Notes: generated by a model from the letters alone, not told the origin. A stretch of DNA of 64,000 bases from Neoroseomonas terrae (GCF_018129025.1 NZ_JAAEDI010000002.1:186001-250000), one strand, 5' to 3'. Counted from the first letter of the stretch, positions 17,161-25,989 are shown. Numbers and translations: made by a program.

Positions 17161-18332
17161 GCCACGCGCTCCAACAGGGCCAGGGCTTCGCCGCGCCACT
17201 GGCCGAAGCCGGTGACGAGGATGCGGTCCACCGCGCCTTCCCCGGTGTCCGCCGGGTCCATGGCGGGGTAGAAGCCGCCACGCGACAGGGCGAGCGCGCC
17301 GAGGGCGACGTTGGCAGGGAAGGTGGCCTCGATGCCATGCCCGATCAGCGAGCCGGTGCGGCGCACCGCCGCCGCGCCAAGCCCCGCAAGGAAGGCGTCC
17401 TCCGCGGCGCGGGCCTCTGCCACGCCGGTCATGCCGGACAGCACGCCGAGGCTGTCGGAGGGCGCACCGAGCTTCTGCCACAACGCGGCCGCTGCGGCGG
17501 CCGAAGCGTCCGGCCGCATATGGGCGGTGTCGGTTGCGACACCGGACAGCTTCGCGAGGGCCGTTGCGCCGCGCTGGGCCGCATGCTCCGCCGTCTCCAG
17601 CACCAGGAAGGCGCCGAGCGCGCCGCCGACGAAGCCGCCTGCTTCGCCGCGCGCCGAGACCGGCGCGAAGGCGCCGCGCCACAGCGCGCCGCCCGAGCCG
17701 TAGAGCAGTTCCAGATCCCAGCGCTGGGACGCATAGGCGCCGCCCACGAGCGCGATGCCGCCGCGGCCTTCCGCGAGCCGTGCGGCGGCGATGCGGACCG
17801 CGTCGGCGGCGGCGGATTCCTCACCCATGAAGGTGCGGGAGGAGCCGGTGACGCCGTGCACGATCGAGATGTTGCCGGCGAGCAGGTTCGACAACTGCGC
17901 GAGGAACAGCGTCGGGCGCAGCTCGGTCCCCAGCTTCTCGTTCAGCAGCGGGCCGGCTTCATCGGGCGGCGTCGTGCAGAACGCGGTCGCCACCGCCTCG
18001 TCCACCGCCACGTCGCGCTCCCCGCCGCCGGCGGCGACGATCAGGTGCATGTCGGAGACGAGATCGCGCGCGCCGGCCTGGTCGATGGCGAGGCCGGCGG
18101 CATAGGTGCCGAGCCGCTGCCAGGGCTCCATCTGTCGCTGGTCGCCCTTCTTCGGGATCTGCTTGTCGAGCGACAGCGCCGGCAGCGGATGCACGGGGAA
18201 GGGGGCGAAGCCGGCTTCGTCCAGGACAGGCTTCGCGCCGGGGCGGGACAGCGTTTCCCAATGGAGGTCAGCGCCCTCGCCGAGGGAGGAGACCAGCCCG
18301 ATGCCGGTGATGACGACGTCCTGCTTCTTCAT
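17157..18332 (-). CDS. fabF2XL: Ketosynthase-like protein lacking the catalytic Cys (FabF2XL-like)
   Basis: A 391-residue thiolase-fold ketosynthase homologue. It starts like a KAS (DVVITGIGLVSSLGEG) and keeps a C-terminal 'GSLIGHGIEATFPANVALGA' equivalent of the second His motif. Around residues 160-170 the active-site Cys is replaced by Ser (HGVTGSSRTFMGEES). The HGTGT motif is not recognisable either; the matching region reads 'LSGMTGVAEARAAED'. This looks like a chain-length-factor-type partner forming a heterodimer with FabF1XL, as in type II polyketide synthases. That role is inference. It overlaps both neighbours by ATGA, so stoichiometric co-translation is likely. Confidence 0.87.
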   Translation of the reverse strand: MKKQDVVITGIGLVSSLGEGADLHWETLSRPGAKPVLDEAGFAPFPVHPLPALSLDKQIPKKGDQRQMEPWQRLGTYAAGLAIDQAGARDLVSDMHLIVAAGGGERDVAVDEAVATAFCTTPPDEAGPLLNEKLGTELRPTLFLAQLSNLLAGNISIVHGVTGSSRTFMGEESAAADAVRIAAARLAEGRGGIALVGGAYASQRWDLELLYGSGGALWRGAFAPVSARGEAGGFVGGALGAFLVLETAEHAAQRGATALAKLSGVATDTAHMRPDASAAAAAALWQKLGAPSDSLGVLSGMTGVAEARAAEDAFLAGLGAAAVRRTGSLIGHGIEATFPANVALGALALSRGGFYPAMDPADTGEGAVDRILVTGFGQWRGEALALLERVA

Positions 18333-18775
18333 GCGAGGCCAAGCTCCTGCCCGCGCTGCCGCATGGCGGCGGCCAGCTCGGGGGCGGGGAAATCCATGAT
18401 GCGCAAGGTCAGCTCCGCGTCGCAGATGCGCTTGCCGCCGGCTTCGATGCGCGCCTTGGTCACGGCATAGCCGGACCCGTCATGCAGCCGCTGCGCATGC
18501 ACCGTCACGGGCGTGGCGGGCCCGACGAAGGAGCGGAACTTGGCCTCCTTCACCCCCATCAGGAAGGGCATGCGCTCGAAATTCATCAGCTTGAGCAGCA
18601 GCCAGCCCGAGGCCTGGGCCATGGTCTCCACCAGCAGCACCCCGGGCATCAGCGGGTAGCCGGGGAAGTGCCCCTCGAAGACCGGGGAGGCATCGGGGAT
18701 GGTGCTCTCGACCGTGATCGCCTCGCCTTCCAGCGCGGCGACGCGGTCGATCATCTGGAAGTATTCGAGCCGCAC
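18329..18775 (-). CDS. fabZXL: (3R)-hydroxyacyl-ACP dehydratase of the VLCFA cluster
   Basis: A 148-residue hotdog-fold dehydratase. The FabZ catalytic pair is seen: H36 in 'FEGHFPGYPLMPGVLLVE' and E50 in the same helix. It would dehydrate 3-hydroxyacyl-AcpXL during chain elongation. GTG 18775 is the start used; an ATG seven codons later (MIDRVAALEG) is also possible. Its TGA overlaps the ATG of fabF2XL, and it lies 28 bp after acpXL. Gene order matches the rhizobial VLCFA cluster. Confidence 0.9.
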   Translation of the reverse strand: MRLEYFQMIDRVAALEGEAITVESTIPDASPVFEGHFPGYPLMPGVLLVETMAQASGWLLLKLMNFERMPFLMGVKEAKFRSFVGPATPVTVHAQRLHDGSGYAVTKARIEAGGKRICDAELTLRIMDFPAPELAAAMRQRGQELGLA

Positions 18776-18803
18776 GCGGGTGCTCCTTGCGCGGGAAGGG
18801 AGG

Positions 18804-19085
18804 TCAGCCCCCCTTGGCGGCGACCAGCTCGTCGATGCGGGCGGCGAGGTTCTTCATGACGAAGTACTGCTCGGCCGGCGCGGTGCCGGCGTTGACTTCC
18901 TGCGTCCAGGCCTCGACCGGCACCTTGATGCCGAACGCCTTGTCGATGGCGAAGACGATGTCGAGGAAGTCGAGGCTGTCGATGCCGAGGTCGTTGATGA
19001 CGTGGCTGTCGGGCAGGATCTTCTCGCGCGGGACTTCGCTGTTTTCGGCGATGATGTCCGCAATGCGGTCGAAGGACGTGGCCAT
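18804..19085 (-). CDS. acpXL: Specialised acyl carrier protein AcpXL
   Basis: A 93-residue acyl carrier protein with the phosphopantetheine serine S37 in '[17 protein letters not shown]'. The '[20 protein letters not shown]' and 'IPVEAW'-like (KVPVEAW) segments are typical of AcpXL rather than of the house-keeping AcpP. In Rhizobium, AcpXL carries the 28-carbon hydroxy acid to lipid A. ATG 19085 was chosen; the upstream open frame is not ACP-like. It is the first gene of the cluster, so its upstream region (19086-19340) should hold the promoter, but no clear -35/-10 stands out in that GC-rich stretch. Confidence 0.92.
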   Translation of the reverse strand: MATSFDRIADIIAENSEVPREKILPDSHVINDLGIDSLDFLDIVFAIDKAFGIKVPVEAWTQEVNAGTAPAEQYFVMKNLAARIDELVAAKGG

Positions 19086-19299
19086 GGCTGGCCCTCCGTG
19101 GGAATCCGGGGTGAGGAAAAGGGATTGGGGGGCGTCTTTGGCGCGAATGGACGCGGAAGGCAAGGTTTGGCCGCCCGCGTCGCGACCGGCTGACGGCCTG
19201 CGTCGGCACCCGGGTACTGGGCAGCGGGGCGATTCCCACGCGCCGCGGGCCTGACGGCCGGTGGTTGACCCCGGGCGTCCGGGCCCCGAGGCTCCGGCG

Positions 19300-19321
19300 C
19301 CGCCGCAGCATCCTGCGGCGG
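19300..19321 (+). other. Perfect hairpin just upstream of the clc start
   Basis: CCGCCGCAG-CATC-CTGCGGCGG forms a 9-bp perfect stem with a 4-base loop. It ends 19 bases before the GTG at 19341, with a GGGAGG Shine-Dalgarno-like run immediately after it. The 255-bp gap 19086-19340 otherwise shows nothing I recognise. It has no T-tract, so it is not an obvious terminator for either side; it could influence ribosome access to clc. Confidence 0.5.
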
Positions 19322-19340
19322 GGAGGCGCAGCGACAGCCC

Positions 19341-20678
19341 GTGGCACTCACCCCCGAAACGACCGCGGAGGACGGCGCCACCGTTGATTCTGCGGCACGA
19401 CCACCGCAGGCGGCACGGCGGCGGTCACTTGTCGCCTACCCCTTTGCTGTCGTGCTCACCGGCCTGGCCGGCGGGCTGGCCGGCTTGTCGCTCGCCCTGC
19501 TGCTGCACGGGATCCAGCATCTCGCCTACGGCTACAGCCTCGATGCGCTGGTCGGCGGCGAGAGTTTCCTGGACGGTGTCACCGGCGCGGCGCCGGAGCG
19601 CCGCCTGGCGGTACTTGCCGCATGCGGGCTGGTCGCGGGGCTCGGCTGGTGGGCGGTGTATCGATTCGGGCGGAAGCTTGTGCCGATCCGGGACGTGGTC
19701 GCCGATCCGTCCGCCCGCATGCCGGCGGGCGCGACCCTGGCCCATGTGCTGCTGCAGATCGCCACCGTGGCGCTCGGTTCCCCACTGGGACGGGAGGTGG
19801 CGCCGCGCGAACTCGGGGCGCTATTGGCCGCGGGCGTCGCGCGGCGGCTGGGCATAACGGGTGAGGAACTCCGCATCCTGGTCGCCTGCGGCGCGGGGGC
19901 GGGGCTCGCCGCCGTGTACAACGTCCCTCTCGGCGGCACGGTCTTCATCATGGAGGTGCTGCTCCGCAGCTTTGCCCCGGTCGTCGCGGTGCCGGCGATG
20001 GCGGCTTCGGTGATCGGCGCCTGCGTCGCCTGGGTCGGGCTTGGCGACGTCTATCAGTACGACCTGCAGCGGATCGGCATCAGCGCGTCGCTGGTGGCCT
20101 GGGCGGTGGCGGCCGGGCCGGCCCTCGGCGCCGGCGCCTGGGTGTTCGCGCGGCTGGCCGAGCGTGCGCGGGCAGCCGCGCCCGAGGATGCGCGGATCAT
20201 CCCGTTCTGCCTCCTGGTCTTCGCCGCCATCGGCGTGCTGGCCATGGCCTTCCCGCAACTGCCGGGCAACGGCAAGGGACCCATCCAACTCGGGCTCGAA
20301 GGTGATCTGGGGCTGCGCCTCGCGGCCATGCTGCTCGTGCTGAAGGTGCTCGCCACGCTGGCGGCCCTGCGGGCCGGGGCGGCGGGCGGGCTGCTGACTC
20401 CGGGGATGTCGATCGGCGCGCTGGCGGGGGTACTGCTCGGCGCGGCGTGGAGCCTGTGGTGGCCATCGGCGCCAGGGCAGGCCGCCTTCGCGCTGGTGGG
20501 GGCGGTCGCCTTCCTCGCGGTGTCGCAGCGCATGCCGATCACGGCGATCATGCTTGGCTTCGAATTCACGGGCGCGGATCACGACTTTGCCGTGCCGATG
20601 CTGATTGGCGTCGCGCTGGCGAGTGGAACGGCGCGGGCCTGCGACCATCTTGCTGGCGCCGGCGCGCCGCGCGGATGA
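19341..20678 (+). CDS. ClC family chloride channel/antiporter-like protein
   Basis: A 445-residue integral membrane protein with ten or more hydrophobic segments in ClC order. '[16 protein letters not shown]' corresponds to the GREGP helix: the gating Glu is kept but the following Gly-Pro is Val-Ala. '[10 protein letters not shown]' and '[15 protein letters not shown]' correspond to the second-half pore motifs. The GSGIP selectivity loop is not recognisable in the first half, so ion selectivity may differ from ClcA. GTG 19341 is the start used. The gene stands alone, divergent from acpXL. Confidence 0.82.
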   Translation: MALTPETTAEDGATVDSAARPPQAARRRSLVAYPFAVVLTGLAGGLAGLSLALLLHGIQHLAYGYSLDALVGGESFLDGVTGAAPERRLAVLAACGLVAGLGWWAVYRFGRKLVPIRDVVADPSARMPAGATLAHVLLQIATVALGSPLGREVAPRELGALLAAGVARRLGITGEELRILVACGAGAGLAAVYNVPLGGTVFIMEVLLRSFAPVVAVPAMAASVIGACVAWVGLGDVYQYDLQRIGISASLVAWAVAAGPALGAGAWVFARLAERARAAAPEDARIIPFCLLVFAAIGVLAMAFPQLPGNGKGPIQLGLEGDLGLRLAAMLLVLKVLATLAALRAGAAGGLLTPGMSIGALAGVLLGAAWSLWWPSAPGQAAFALVGAVAFLAVSQRMPITAIMLGFEFTGADHDFAVPMLIGVALASGTARACDHLAGAGAPRG

Positions 20679-20684
20679 AGCGCT

Positions 20685-21248
20685 TCAGCCGAGCATCTCG
20701 GGCCGGAAGCGTGATCGGCGGCTGATGGTCCGGCCCGCCAGCATGAAGCGGCCATCGCCCATGTAGTGCAGGGTCTCAGGATGGGCGGGCCGTGGGGCGA
20801 CATGCGCTTTCACGACGCGGAGGACGAAGAAGTTGTAGCCCTTCACCAGGGCATCGTCGTGCAGCCGGCACTCGAAGCTGGCGTGGCATTCGCCGATCAG
20901 AGGCGCCTTGACCTTGTGGGCCTTCACGGCGGTCAGGCCGAAATGGGCGAATTTGTCGATCTCCGCACCGGTGGTGTTGCCGATGCCCACCACCGTGTCG
21001 GTCAGCACCGAGGTCGGCAGGTTGACCACGCACTCCCCGCTGTCGCGGATCATCGCATGACTGTGGTTGCCGGCGGAGATCATCAGCCCGATGAGCGAGG
21101 GCACGAACTCCAGCACCGTGTGCCATCCGAGGGTCATGATGTTCGTGGCATCGCCGTGCCGGGAGGAGACGAGCACGATCGGCCCGGGCTCCAGATATCG
21201 GCGGATTTCCGAGACGGGGAAGTCGGTCCTGCGGGGCAGTCGCGCCAT
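20685..21248 (-). CDS. Flavin reductase-like (FMN-binding split barrel) protein
   Basis: A 187-residue protein of the flavin reductase-like split-barrel family. It has 'PIVLVSSRHGDATNIMTLGW', 'PSLIGLMISAGNHSHAMIRD' and 'ECVVNLPT', the usual FMN-binding pattern (DGKxNVMTxxW-like, then SxxxxIRxxGECVVN). It probably binds FMN and reduces flavin with NAD(P)H, or is an FMN-binding protein of unknown role. The ATG at 21248 has a good AGGAGG Shine-Dalgarno; the longer frame is shadow. It converges on clc with a 6-bp gap. Confidence 0.85.
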   Translation of the reverse strand: MARLPRRTDFPVSEIRRYLEPGPIVLVSSRHGDATNIMTLGWHTVLEFVPSLIGLMISAGNHSHAMIRDSGECVVNLPTSVLTDTVVGIGNTTGAEIDKFAHFGLTAVKAHKVKAPLIGECHASFECRLHDDALVKGYNFFVLRVVKAHVAPRPAHPETLHYMGDGRFMLAGRTISRRSRFRPEMLG

Positions 21249-21339
21249 CGCGTCCTCCTGACGGGAACGGCGCACCGGGCGCCGGCTCCGCAGGCGGAAC
21301 GCCACACGGCCCGCCTTGGCTGCATGACGCGCAGAAACC

Positions 21340-21425
21340 TGGTGCGGGCGGTCGGACTCGAACCGACATGTCCGTGAGGACGGCGGATTTTGAGTCCGCT
21401 GCGTCTACCATTCCGCCACGCCCGC
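21340..21425 (-). tRNA. tRNA-Leu (anticodon CAA)
   Basis: On the minus strand the sequence folds as a long-variable-arm tRNA. The acceptor GCGGGCG pairs with CGCCCGC, followed by A and an encoded CCA (21340-21342). The D-arm is TGGCGGAATGGTAGACGC, the anticodon arm is GCGGA-CTCAAAA-TCCGC with CAA at 34-36, the variable arm is CGTCCTCACGGACAT, and the T-arm contains GGTTCGAGTCC. CAA reads UUG leucine codons. The gene sits alone between the flavin reductase-like and cupin genes. Confidence 0.95.
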
Positions 21426-21527
21426 ACGGCGCAGCCGATCGCCCCCTCCCGGCGGGGGAGGCGCGGCGTCGGACCTATAGAGCGTCTTCCGCCTCTCTGC
21501 CACAGCCCCCGTGACGGCGGCCCGTGG

Positions 21528-21926
21528 TTACTCCGCCGCCGCGGGTCGCGCCGGGGCCTCGACGGTCTTCGTCTCGAACTCGGCCGGGCCGGTGATCTCC
21601 AGGATCTCGACGTCGTCGGAATGCGCGATCTCGCGATGCCGCACCAGCCGCGGCTGGTAGCAGCAATCCCCGGCCTTGAAGGTGCGCTCTCCGATGTCCT
21701 CGTACTCGAACTTCACCCAGCCCTTGAGCACGAAGAACATCTGGAAGGGCAGGTCGTGGGTGTGCCATTGGCCGGTCGCGTGCTCGCCCGGGATGGCGCG
21801 GATCACATGGGCGCCGAAGGCGCCCGCCGTCGCGTCCTTGATGCCGAGGTCGCGGTATTCGAAGAAGGCGCGCAGCCCCCGCTCGAACTCGGCACCCTCG
21901 GCGTGGCTGGTCGTGGTCCGTGCCAT
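21528..21926 (-). CDS. Cupin domain protein
   Basis: A 132-residue single-cupin protein. The metal-binding motif 1 is 'GQWHTHDLPFQMFFVLKGWV' with the two His and a later Glu/His set, and motif 2 includes 'AGDCCYQPRLVRHREIAHSD'. Small cupins of this kind are often dioxygenase-like or ligand-binding; the function cannot be named. It is preceded by a GST gene 20 bp upstream on the same strand, so the two are probably co-expressed. Confidence 0.82.
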   Translation of the reverse strand: MARTTTSHAEGAEFERGLRAFFEYRDLGIKDATAGAFGAHVIRAIPGEHATGQWHTHDLPFQMFFVLKGWVKFEYEDIGERTFKAGDCCYQPRLVRHREIAHSDDVEILEITGPAEFETKTVEAPARPAAAE

Positions 21927-21946
21927 CGTTTCCTCCCGTTGATGGG

Positions 21947-22573
21947 TTACTCCAGCGGCAGGGCGACGTGCTTCACGAAGCCCGGCCGGGTCTTCAGCGT
22001 CTCATAGTAGCGCGCGAGGTTCGGCAGGTCCGGCCGTTCGATCGGCAGGCTGAACCAGCGATGCACCCAGCAGCCCAGGGCGACGTCGGCCAGCGTCACC
22101 GCCTGGCCGCACATGAAGGGCTGGTTCGCGACCCGCGCATCGACGATCTTCCATAGCCGGGCGCAATCCTCGCGCGCCTTCTTCTCCGCATTCCAGTCGC
22201 GCTCGTTCTCCTTCAGCCGGACGTGGGTGAAGAAGATCACGACCATCGGATTGACCAGATGGCCGAGGATCCAGTCCATCCAGGTCTCGACCTCGGCGCG
22301 CGGCCGGGGGCCGGACGGGTAAAGCGTGCCGTCCGGCGCATGGGCGTTGCAGAGGTAGCGGGCGATGGTGTTGCTTTCCCACACCGACCAGCCGTCATCC
22401 TCCTGCCAGGTCGGCACCAGCCCCATCGGGTTCATCGCCCGGTATTCCGGTTCCCGCGTGCGGCCGAAGGCGCCGCCGGCGTCGATGCGTTCGTAGTCGA
22501 GGCCGAGTTCCTCGAGGGTCCACAGCACCTTCATGACATTGCTGGAACTGGTCCGGCCCCAGAGCTTCTGCAT
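21947..22573 (-). CDS. Glutathione S-transferase family protein
   Basis: A 208-residue GST. The N-terminal thioredoxin-like domain (MQKLWGRTSSSNVMKVLWTL) has the Ser-rich glutathione site and 'NPMGLVPTW' with the cis-Pro and 'ESNTIARYL'. An all-helical C-terminal domain ends near 'RPGFVKHVALPLE'. The role is probably detoxification or glutathione-dependent catalysis. ATG 22573 has an upstream GGAGGATGCG Shine-Dalgarno. It is divergent from the DsbB-like gene and followed by the cupin gene. Confidence 0.88.
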   Translation of the reverse strand: MQKLWGRTSSSNVMKVLWTLEELGLDYERIDAGGAFGRTREPEYRAMNPMGLVPTWQEDDGWSVWESNTIARYLCNAHAPDGTLYPSGPRPRAEVETWMDWILGHLVNPMVVIFFTHVRLKENERDWNAEKKAREDCARLWKIVDARVANQPFMCGQAVTLADVALGCWVHRWFSLPIERPDLPNLARYYETLKTRPGFVKHVALPLE

Positions 22574-22654
22574 CGCATCCTCCCGCGGTTCGGGCGGGAG
22601 GCTAGGCGCCGGACGGGCGACGGTCCAGTTGCGCTGTCCGTCCCGCCGCGCAAC

Positions 22655-23137
22655 ATGCGCGCCATGGCCTACGCCCTCCTGATCGCGGTGCTCGCCGCCG
22701 CTGCGCCCCTTTTCGCCATCGGCAGCGAAAGCTGGTGGGGGCTGGCCCCCTGCGAGCTGTGCCTGTGGCAGCGCTGGCCCTATTGGGCGGCGGCGGCGCT
22801 GGCGTTGCTCGGCGCCGTGGTTCCGGGGCGTGGGCGCGCGGTGCTGATCGGCCTGGCCGGGCTGGCCGCTCTGGTCTCGGCCGGGACCGGGGTGCTGCAT
22901 GTGGGGGTCGAGCAGGGGTGGTGGCCGTCGCCGCTGCCGGGCTGCGCAGCACCGACAGCCGGTGCGGCTGCCAGCATCGACGACATGATGCGCAGCCTCG
23001 CGGCCGCGCCGAACAAGCCTTGCGACGCGGCGACGTATCTGATCCCGGGGGTGCCGCTGTCGATGGCGGGGATGAACGTGATCTACGGGCTGGCGCTGGG
23101 TGTGCTGGCGCTTTGGGTCGCGCGACGCCGGGGGTGA
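22655..23137 (+). CDS. DsbB-like disulfide bond formation protein
   Basis: A 160-residue membrane protein of the DsbB family, which reoxidises periplasmic DsbA using quinone. It has four hydrophobic segments, with the first Cys pair C33/C36 in 'APCELCLWQRWPYW' and a second periplasmic pair C97 (LPGCAAP) and C123 (NKPCDAA). This is the DsbB arrangement although the loop is short. ATG 22655 is used; ATG 22664 is the alternative. No DsbA gene is adjacent. A repeat element follows the stop. Confidence 0.88.
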   Translation: MRAMAYALLIAVLAAAAPLFAIGSESWWGLAPCELCLWQRWPYWAAAALALLGAVVPGRGRAVLIGLAGLAALVSAGTGVLHVGVEQGWWPSPLPGCAAPTAGAAASIDDMMRSLAAAPNKPCDAATYLIPGVPLSMAGMNVIYGLALGVLALWVARRRG

Positions 23138-23145
23138 GGAGAGGA

Positions 23146-23462
23146 CCGGGGAGGGCTCTGCGCTCCCCGGGCCCCACCCGCCAAAGGCCGAAGGGCCTTT
23201 GGATACCTTGAACCGCCCTGGCAGGGGGGCGTGCCTGGATGTGGGTCAGGCCGTGAATGGGCCGGCCCTATAGGTCCGGCATCGCGCGGACGGGGGTGGA
23301 GGGCACGCGCCGCACCGGTGCCCGAGAAGACTCCTTGCAACGGGCCCGGAGCGATCGTCCCCTGCTCTACACTGAGCCGTGCCCGGCGCCAGGTCGAGGT
23401 TTCCAAAGGCCCTTCGGCCTTTGGTGGGGTGAGGTCCGGAGAGGGGCAAAGCCCCTCTCCGG
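23146..23462. repeat. Paired-hairpin intergenic repeat, complete copy
   Basis: The gap between convergent dsbB-like and tctC genes (23138-23476) is this element. The left outer hairpin is CCGGGGAG...CTCCCCGG (23146-23170) and the left inner hairpin CCAAAGGCCGAAGGGCCTTTGG (23181-23202), followed by ATACCTTGA. The right inner hairpin is CCAAAGGCCCTTCGGCCTTTGG (23403-23424), preceded by GTCGAGGTTT, and the right outer hairpin GGAGAGGGGC...GCCCCTCTCC is at 23438-23460. The core is about 200 bp, the longest seen. Placement suggests a bidirectional terminator. Confidence 0.87.
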
Positions 23463-23476
23463 GAAGCGCGCGCTTC

Positions 23477-24457
23477 CTACCCTCGCACCAGCCCCGCCTC
23501 CCGCATCGCGGCCCCCAGCGTCGCGTCGGACTGCTCCATGTGTCGCTCGAACTGCCCGGCGTCGCCCCAGGTCATTGCGAAGCCACGGGCGTTCATGAAG
23601 TCCTTGAACTCCTGGCCGTTGTAGACCTTCTGCAGTGCGGCGGTGAGCTGCTGCGCGATCGGCGCCGGCAGGTTCAGCGGCGCGGCCAGGCCGCGCCAGG
23701 CGCCGACGCTGTAGGTGATGCCGAGCGACTCGTTCAGCGTCGGCACGTTGGGGAATTGCGGGTTGCGCTGTGCCGCCATGATCGCGAGGGAACGCGCGCG
23801 CCCTGCCTCGATGATCGCCCGTGCCTCGGGCACCGAACAGGTGACGAGGTCGAGCCCGCCGGCCGCGAGGTCCTGCATCGCCGGCGCCGCGCCGTTCGAC
23901 GGCACCCAGCGGACATGGTCCGCGCGCAGCCCTATGGCGCCGAGCCAGCCGGCGAGGGCGAGGTGCCAGATGCCGCCCTGGCCGGTGCCCGAGGCCTTCA
24001 ACTGGCCCGGCCGGCTGGCCTTGATCGCCTCGGACAGCGCCTTCACGTCCTGGTAGGGCGAACCGGCGTTCACCTGCACCCCCGGCGGGTCCTCGTTCAT
24101 CAGCGCCAGCGGCGTGTAGGAGGTCCGCTTGAGTTCGGTGAGACCCTGCCAGTGCATCATGCAGATCTCGACCGTGATCATGCCGATCGTGTAGCCGTCC
24201 GGTGCCGCCTGGGCGATCGCGGCATGGCCCACGACGCCGGAGCCGCCGGTGCGGTTCACGACGTTGAAGGGCTGGCCCATCTCCTTCTCGAGCAGGGAGG
24301 CGACGATGCGGGCCGTCGCATCGGTGCCGCCGCCCGCGCCCCAGGGCACGATGACCTGGACGGGGCGGGCCGGATAGCGAGGCTGCGCGAGGACGGGCCG
24401 CGCGAGCCCGGCAAGGGCGCCGGCGGCGAGCGCGCCGCGTCGGGTGAGCTTGATCAT
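23477..24457 (-). CDS. tctC: Tripartite tricarboxylate transporter substrate-binding protein (Bug/TctC)
   Basis: A 326-residue periplasmic binding protein with an N-terminal signal (TRRGALAAGALAGLARPVLA, Ala-x-Ala cleavage). It shows the Bug family hallmarks 'VIVPWGAGGGTDATAR', 'VVNRTGGSGVVGHAAIAQ' and 'PDGYTIGMIT'. It captures a carboxylate ligand for the TctA/TctB membrane part encoded just upstream in the same direction, so this is a complete tctBAC set. The ligand is unknown. ATG 24457 is chosen over the longer frame from 24535, which lacks a signal peptide. Confidence 0.92.
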   Translation of the reverse strand: MIKLTRRGALAAGALAGLARPVLAQPRYPARPVQVIVPWGAGGGTDATARIVASLLEKEMGQPFNVVNRTGGSGVVGHAAIAQAAPDGYTIGMITVEICMMHWQGLTELKRTSYTPLALMNEDPPGVQVNAGSPYQDVKALSEAIKASRPGQLKASGTGQGGIWHLALAGWLGAIGLRADHVRWVPSNGAAPAMQDLAAGGLDLVTCSVPEARAIIEAGRARSLAIMAAQRNPQFPNVPTLNESLGITYSVGAWRGLAAPLNLPAPIAQQLTAALQKVYNGQEFKDFMNARGFAMTWGDAGQFERHMEQSDATLGAAMREAGLVRG

Positions 24458-24491
24458 GTCCTGATTTCCTCCCGATAGTGGAACGACGCTA

Positions 24492-25985
24492 TCAAGCCGG
24501 TTCGGCGTGCCGCAAGCGGCGCATCGCCCAGACAAGGACGGGCCAGAGCAGGGCGGCGATCGCCATGGCGGCCAGCACGGCGGAGACCGGCCGTTCGAAG
24601 AAGGGCAGGATGTCGCCGTCGGATTTGATGAGGGATGTGACGAAGCTCTGCTCGACCATCGTGCCCATGACGATGCCGAGGACCATGGCCGCGACGGGGT
24701 AGCCGTTGCGGTCCATGACGAAGCCGATGATGCCGAACAGCCCGACCAGCATGACCGAGAACAGGTTGTTGCCGGTGGCGAAGGAGCCGACCGCGCAGAT
24801 CAGCACGATCACCGGCATGACCGCGGCGCGCGGCGCGCGCAGCACCAGCGAGGCCAGCCGGATCATCGCGATGCCGAGCGGGATCATGATGATGTTGGCG
24901 AGCACGAAGATGATGTAGAGCGCGTACATGCTCGACGCGCGTTCGGTGAACAGCGTCGGCCCGGGGTTCAGGCCCTTCATGTAGAGCACGCCGATGGCGA
25001 TCGCCGTGATGGTGTCGCCCGGGATGCCGAACAGCAGCGCCGGCACCCAGCCGGAGGCGAGGGAGGCGTTGTTGGAGGCGCCGGCCTCGACCAGGCCCTC
25101 CGGATGGCCGGTGCCGAACTTCTCAGGCTCCTTCGAGAACCTTTTCGACATGGCGTAGGACACCCAGGCCGCCATGTCCGCCCCGGCGCCGGGCAGCACG
25201 CCGATGATGATACCGATGACGTTCCCCCGCCACATCGGCCACTGGTACTTCTTCGTCAGCCCCCACTGGCCGGCGAGGATGGAACCGAAGCGCCGGCGCG
25301 GGAGCGGGGGCGGTTCCGGCGTGGTCATGGCGCGCATGACCTCGGAGACCGCGAAGACGCCGACGAGGGCGGGGATGACCTCGATGCCGCCGAGCAGGTC
25401 GGTGCTGCCGAAGGTGAAGCGCGGCACGCCACCCGGATTCTCGATGCCGACACAGGCGAACAGCAGGCCCAGCAGCATCGAGGCGATCGCCTTGATGGGC
25501 GAGGACCGGGCGACCAGTGTCGCGCACATCAGGCCGAGCAGGGCGAGCCAGAAATACTCGTAGGTCGAGAAGGACAGCGCCATCTCGGCGAGCAGCGGCG
25601 CCATGAGCACCAGCGAGAGCGTGCCGACGATGCCGCCGATGGCGCTGAACCACAGCCCGGCGCCGAGGGCGAGCTCGGCCTGGCCCTTGCGGGTCATGGC
25701 GTAGGCTTCGTCGGTGTAGGCGGCAGAGGCGGGCGTACCGGGGATGCGCATCAGCGCGCCGGGAATGTCGCCCGAGAAGATCGCCATGGCCGAGGCGGTG
25801 ATGATCGTCGCGACCGCCGCGATCGGCGAGAGGTAGAAGGTCACGGGTACGAGCAGCGCCGTCGCCATGGTGGCCGACAGCCCGGGCAGCGAGCCGACGA
25901 CGAGGCCATAGACCGCGGAGGCCATGATCGCGATCAGCACATCCGCTGCCGCGACCATAGCGAGGGCGTCGAGAAGGGTGCCCAT
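24492..25985 (-). CDS. tctA: Tripartite tricarboxylate transporter large membrane subunit TctA
   Basis: A 497-residue, about 12-TM permease. The family signatures are 'GLVVGSLPGLSATMATALLV' near the N-terminus and 'GVLPGAGADMAAWVSYAMSK' in the middle, both with the Gly-Pro-rich loops of TctA. It is the main translocation subunit and is driven by an ion gradient. tctB ends 4 bp before it and tctC starts 34 bp after it, all on the minus strand. Confidence 0.94.
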   Translation of the reverse strand: MGTLLDALAMVAAADVLIAIMASAVYGLVVGSLPGLSATMATALLVPVTFYLSPIAAVATIITASAMAIFSGDIPGALMRIPGTPASAAYTDEAYAMTRKGQAELALGAGLWFSAIGGIVGTLSLVLMAPLLAEMALSFSTYEYFWLALLGLMCATLVARSSPIKAIASMLLGLLFACVGIENPGGVPRFTFGSTDLLGGIEVIPALVGVFAVSEVMRAMTTPEPPPLPRRRFGSILAGQWGLTKKYQWPMWRGNVIGIIIGVLPGAGADMAAWVSYAMSKRFSKEPEKFGTGHPEGLVEAGASNNASLASGWVPALLFGIPGDTITAIAIGVLYMKGLNPGPTLFTERASSMYALYIIFVLANIIMIPLGIAMIRLASLVLRAPRAAVMPVIVLICAVGSFATGNNLFSVMLVGLFGIIGFVMDRNGYPVAAMVLGIVMGTMVEQSFVTSLIKSDGDILPFFERPVSAVLAAMAIAALLWPVLVWAMRRLRHAEPA

Positions 25986-25989
25986 CGCG

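Noticed and set aside
15646-23462. Intergenic palindromes as a CRISPR array
   Set aside because: Copies are kilobases apart, without regular spacing or spacers, and no cas genes are present.
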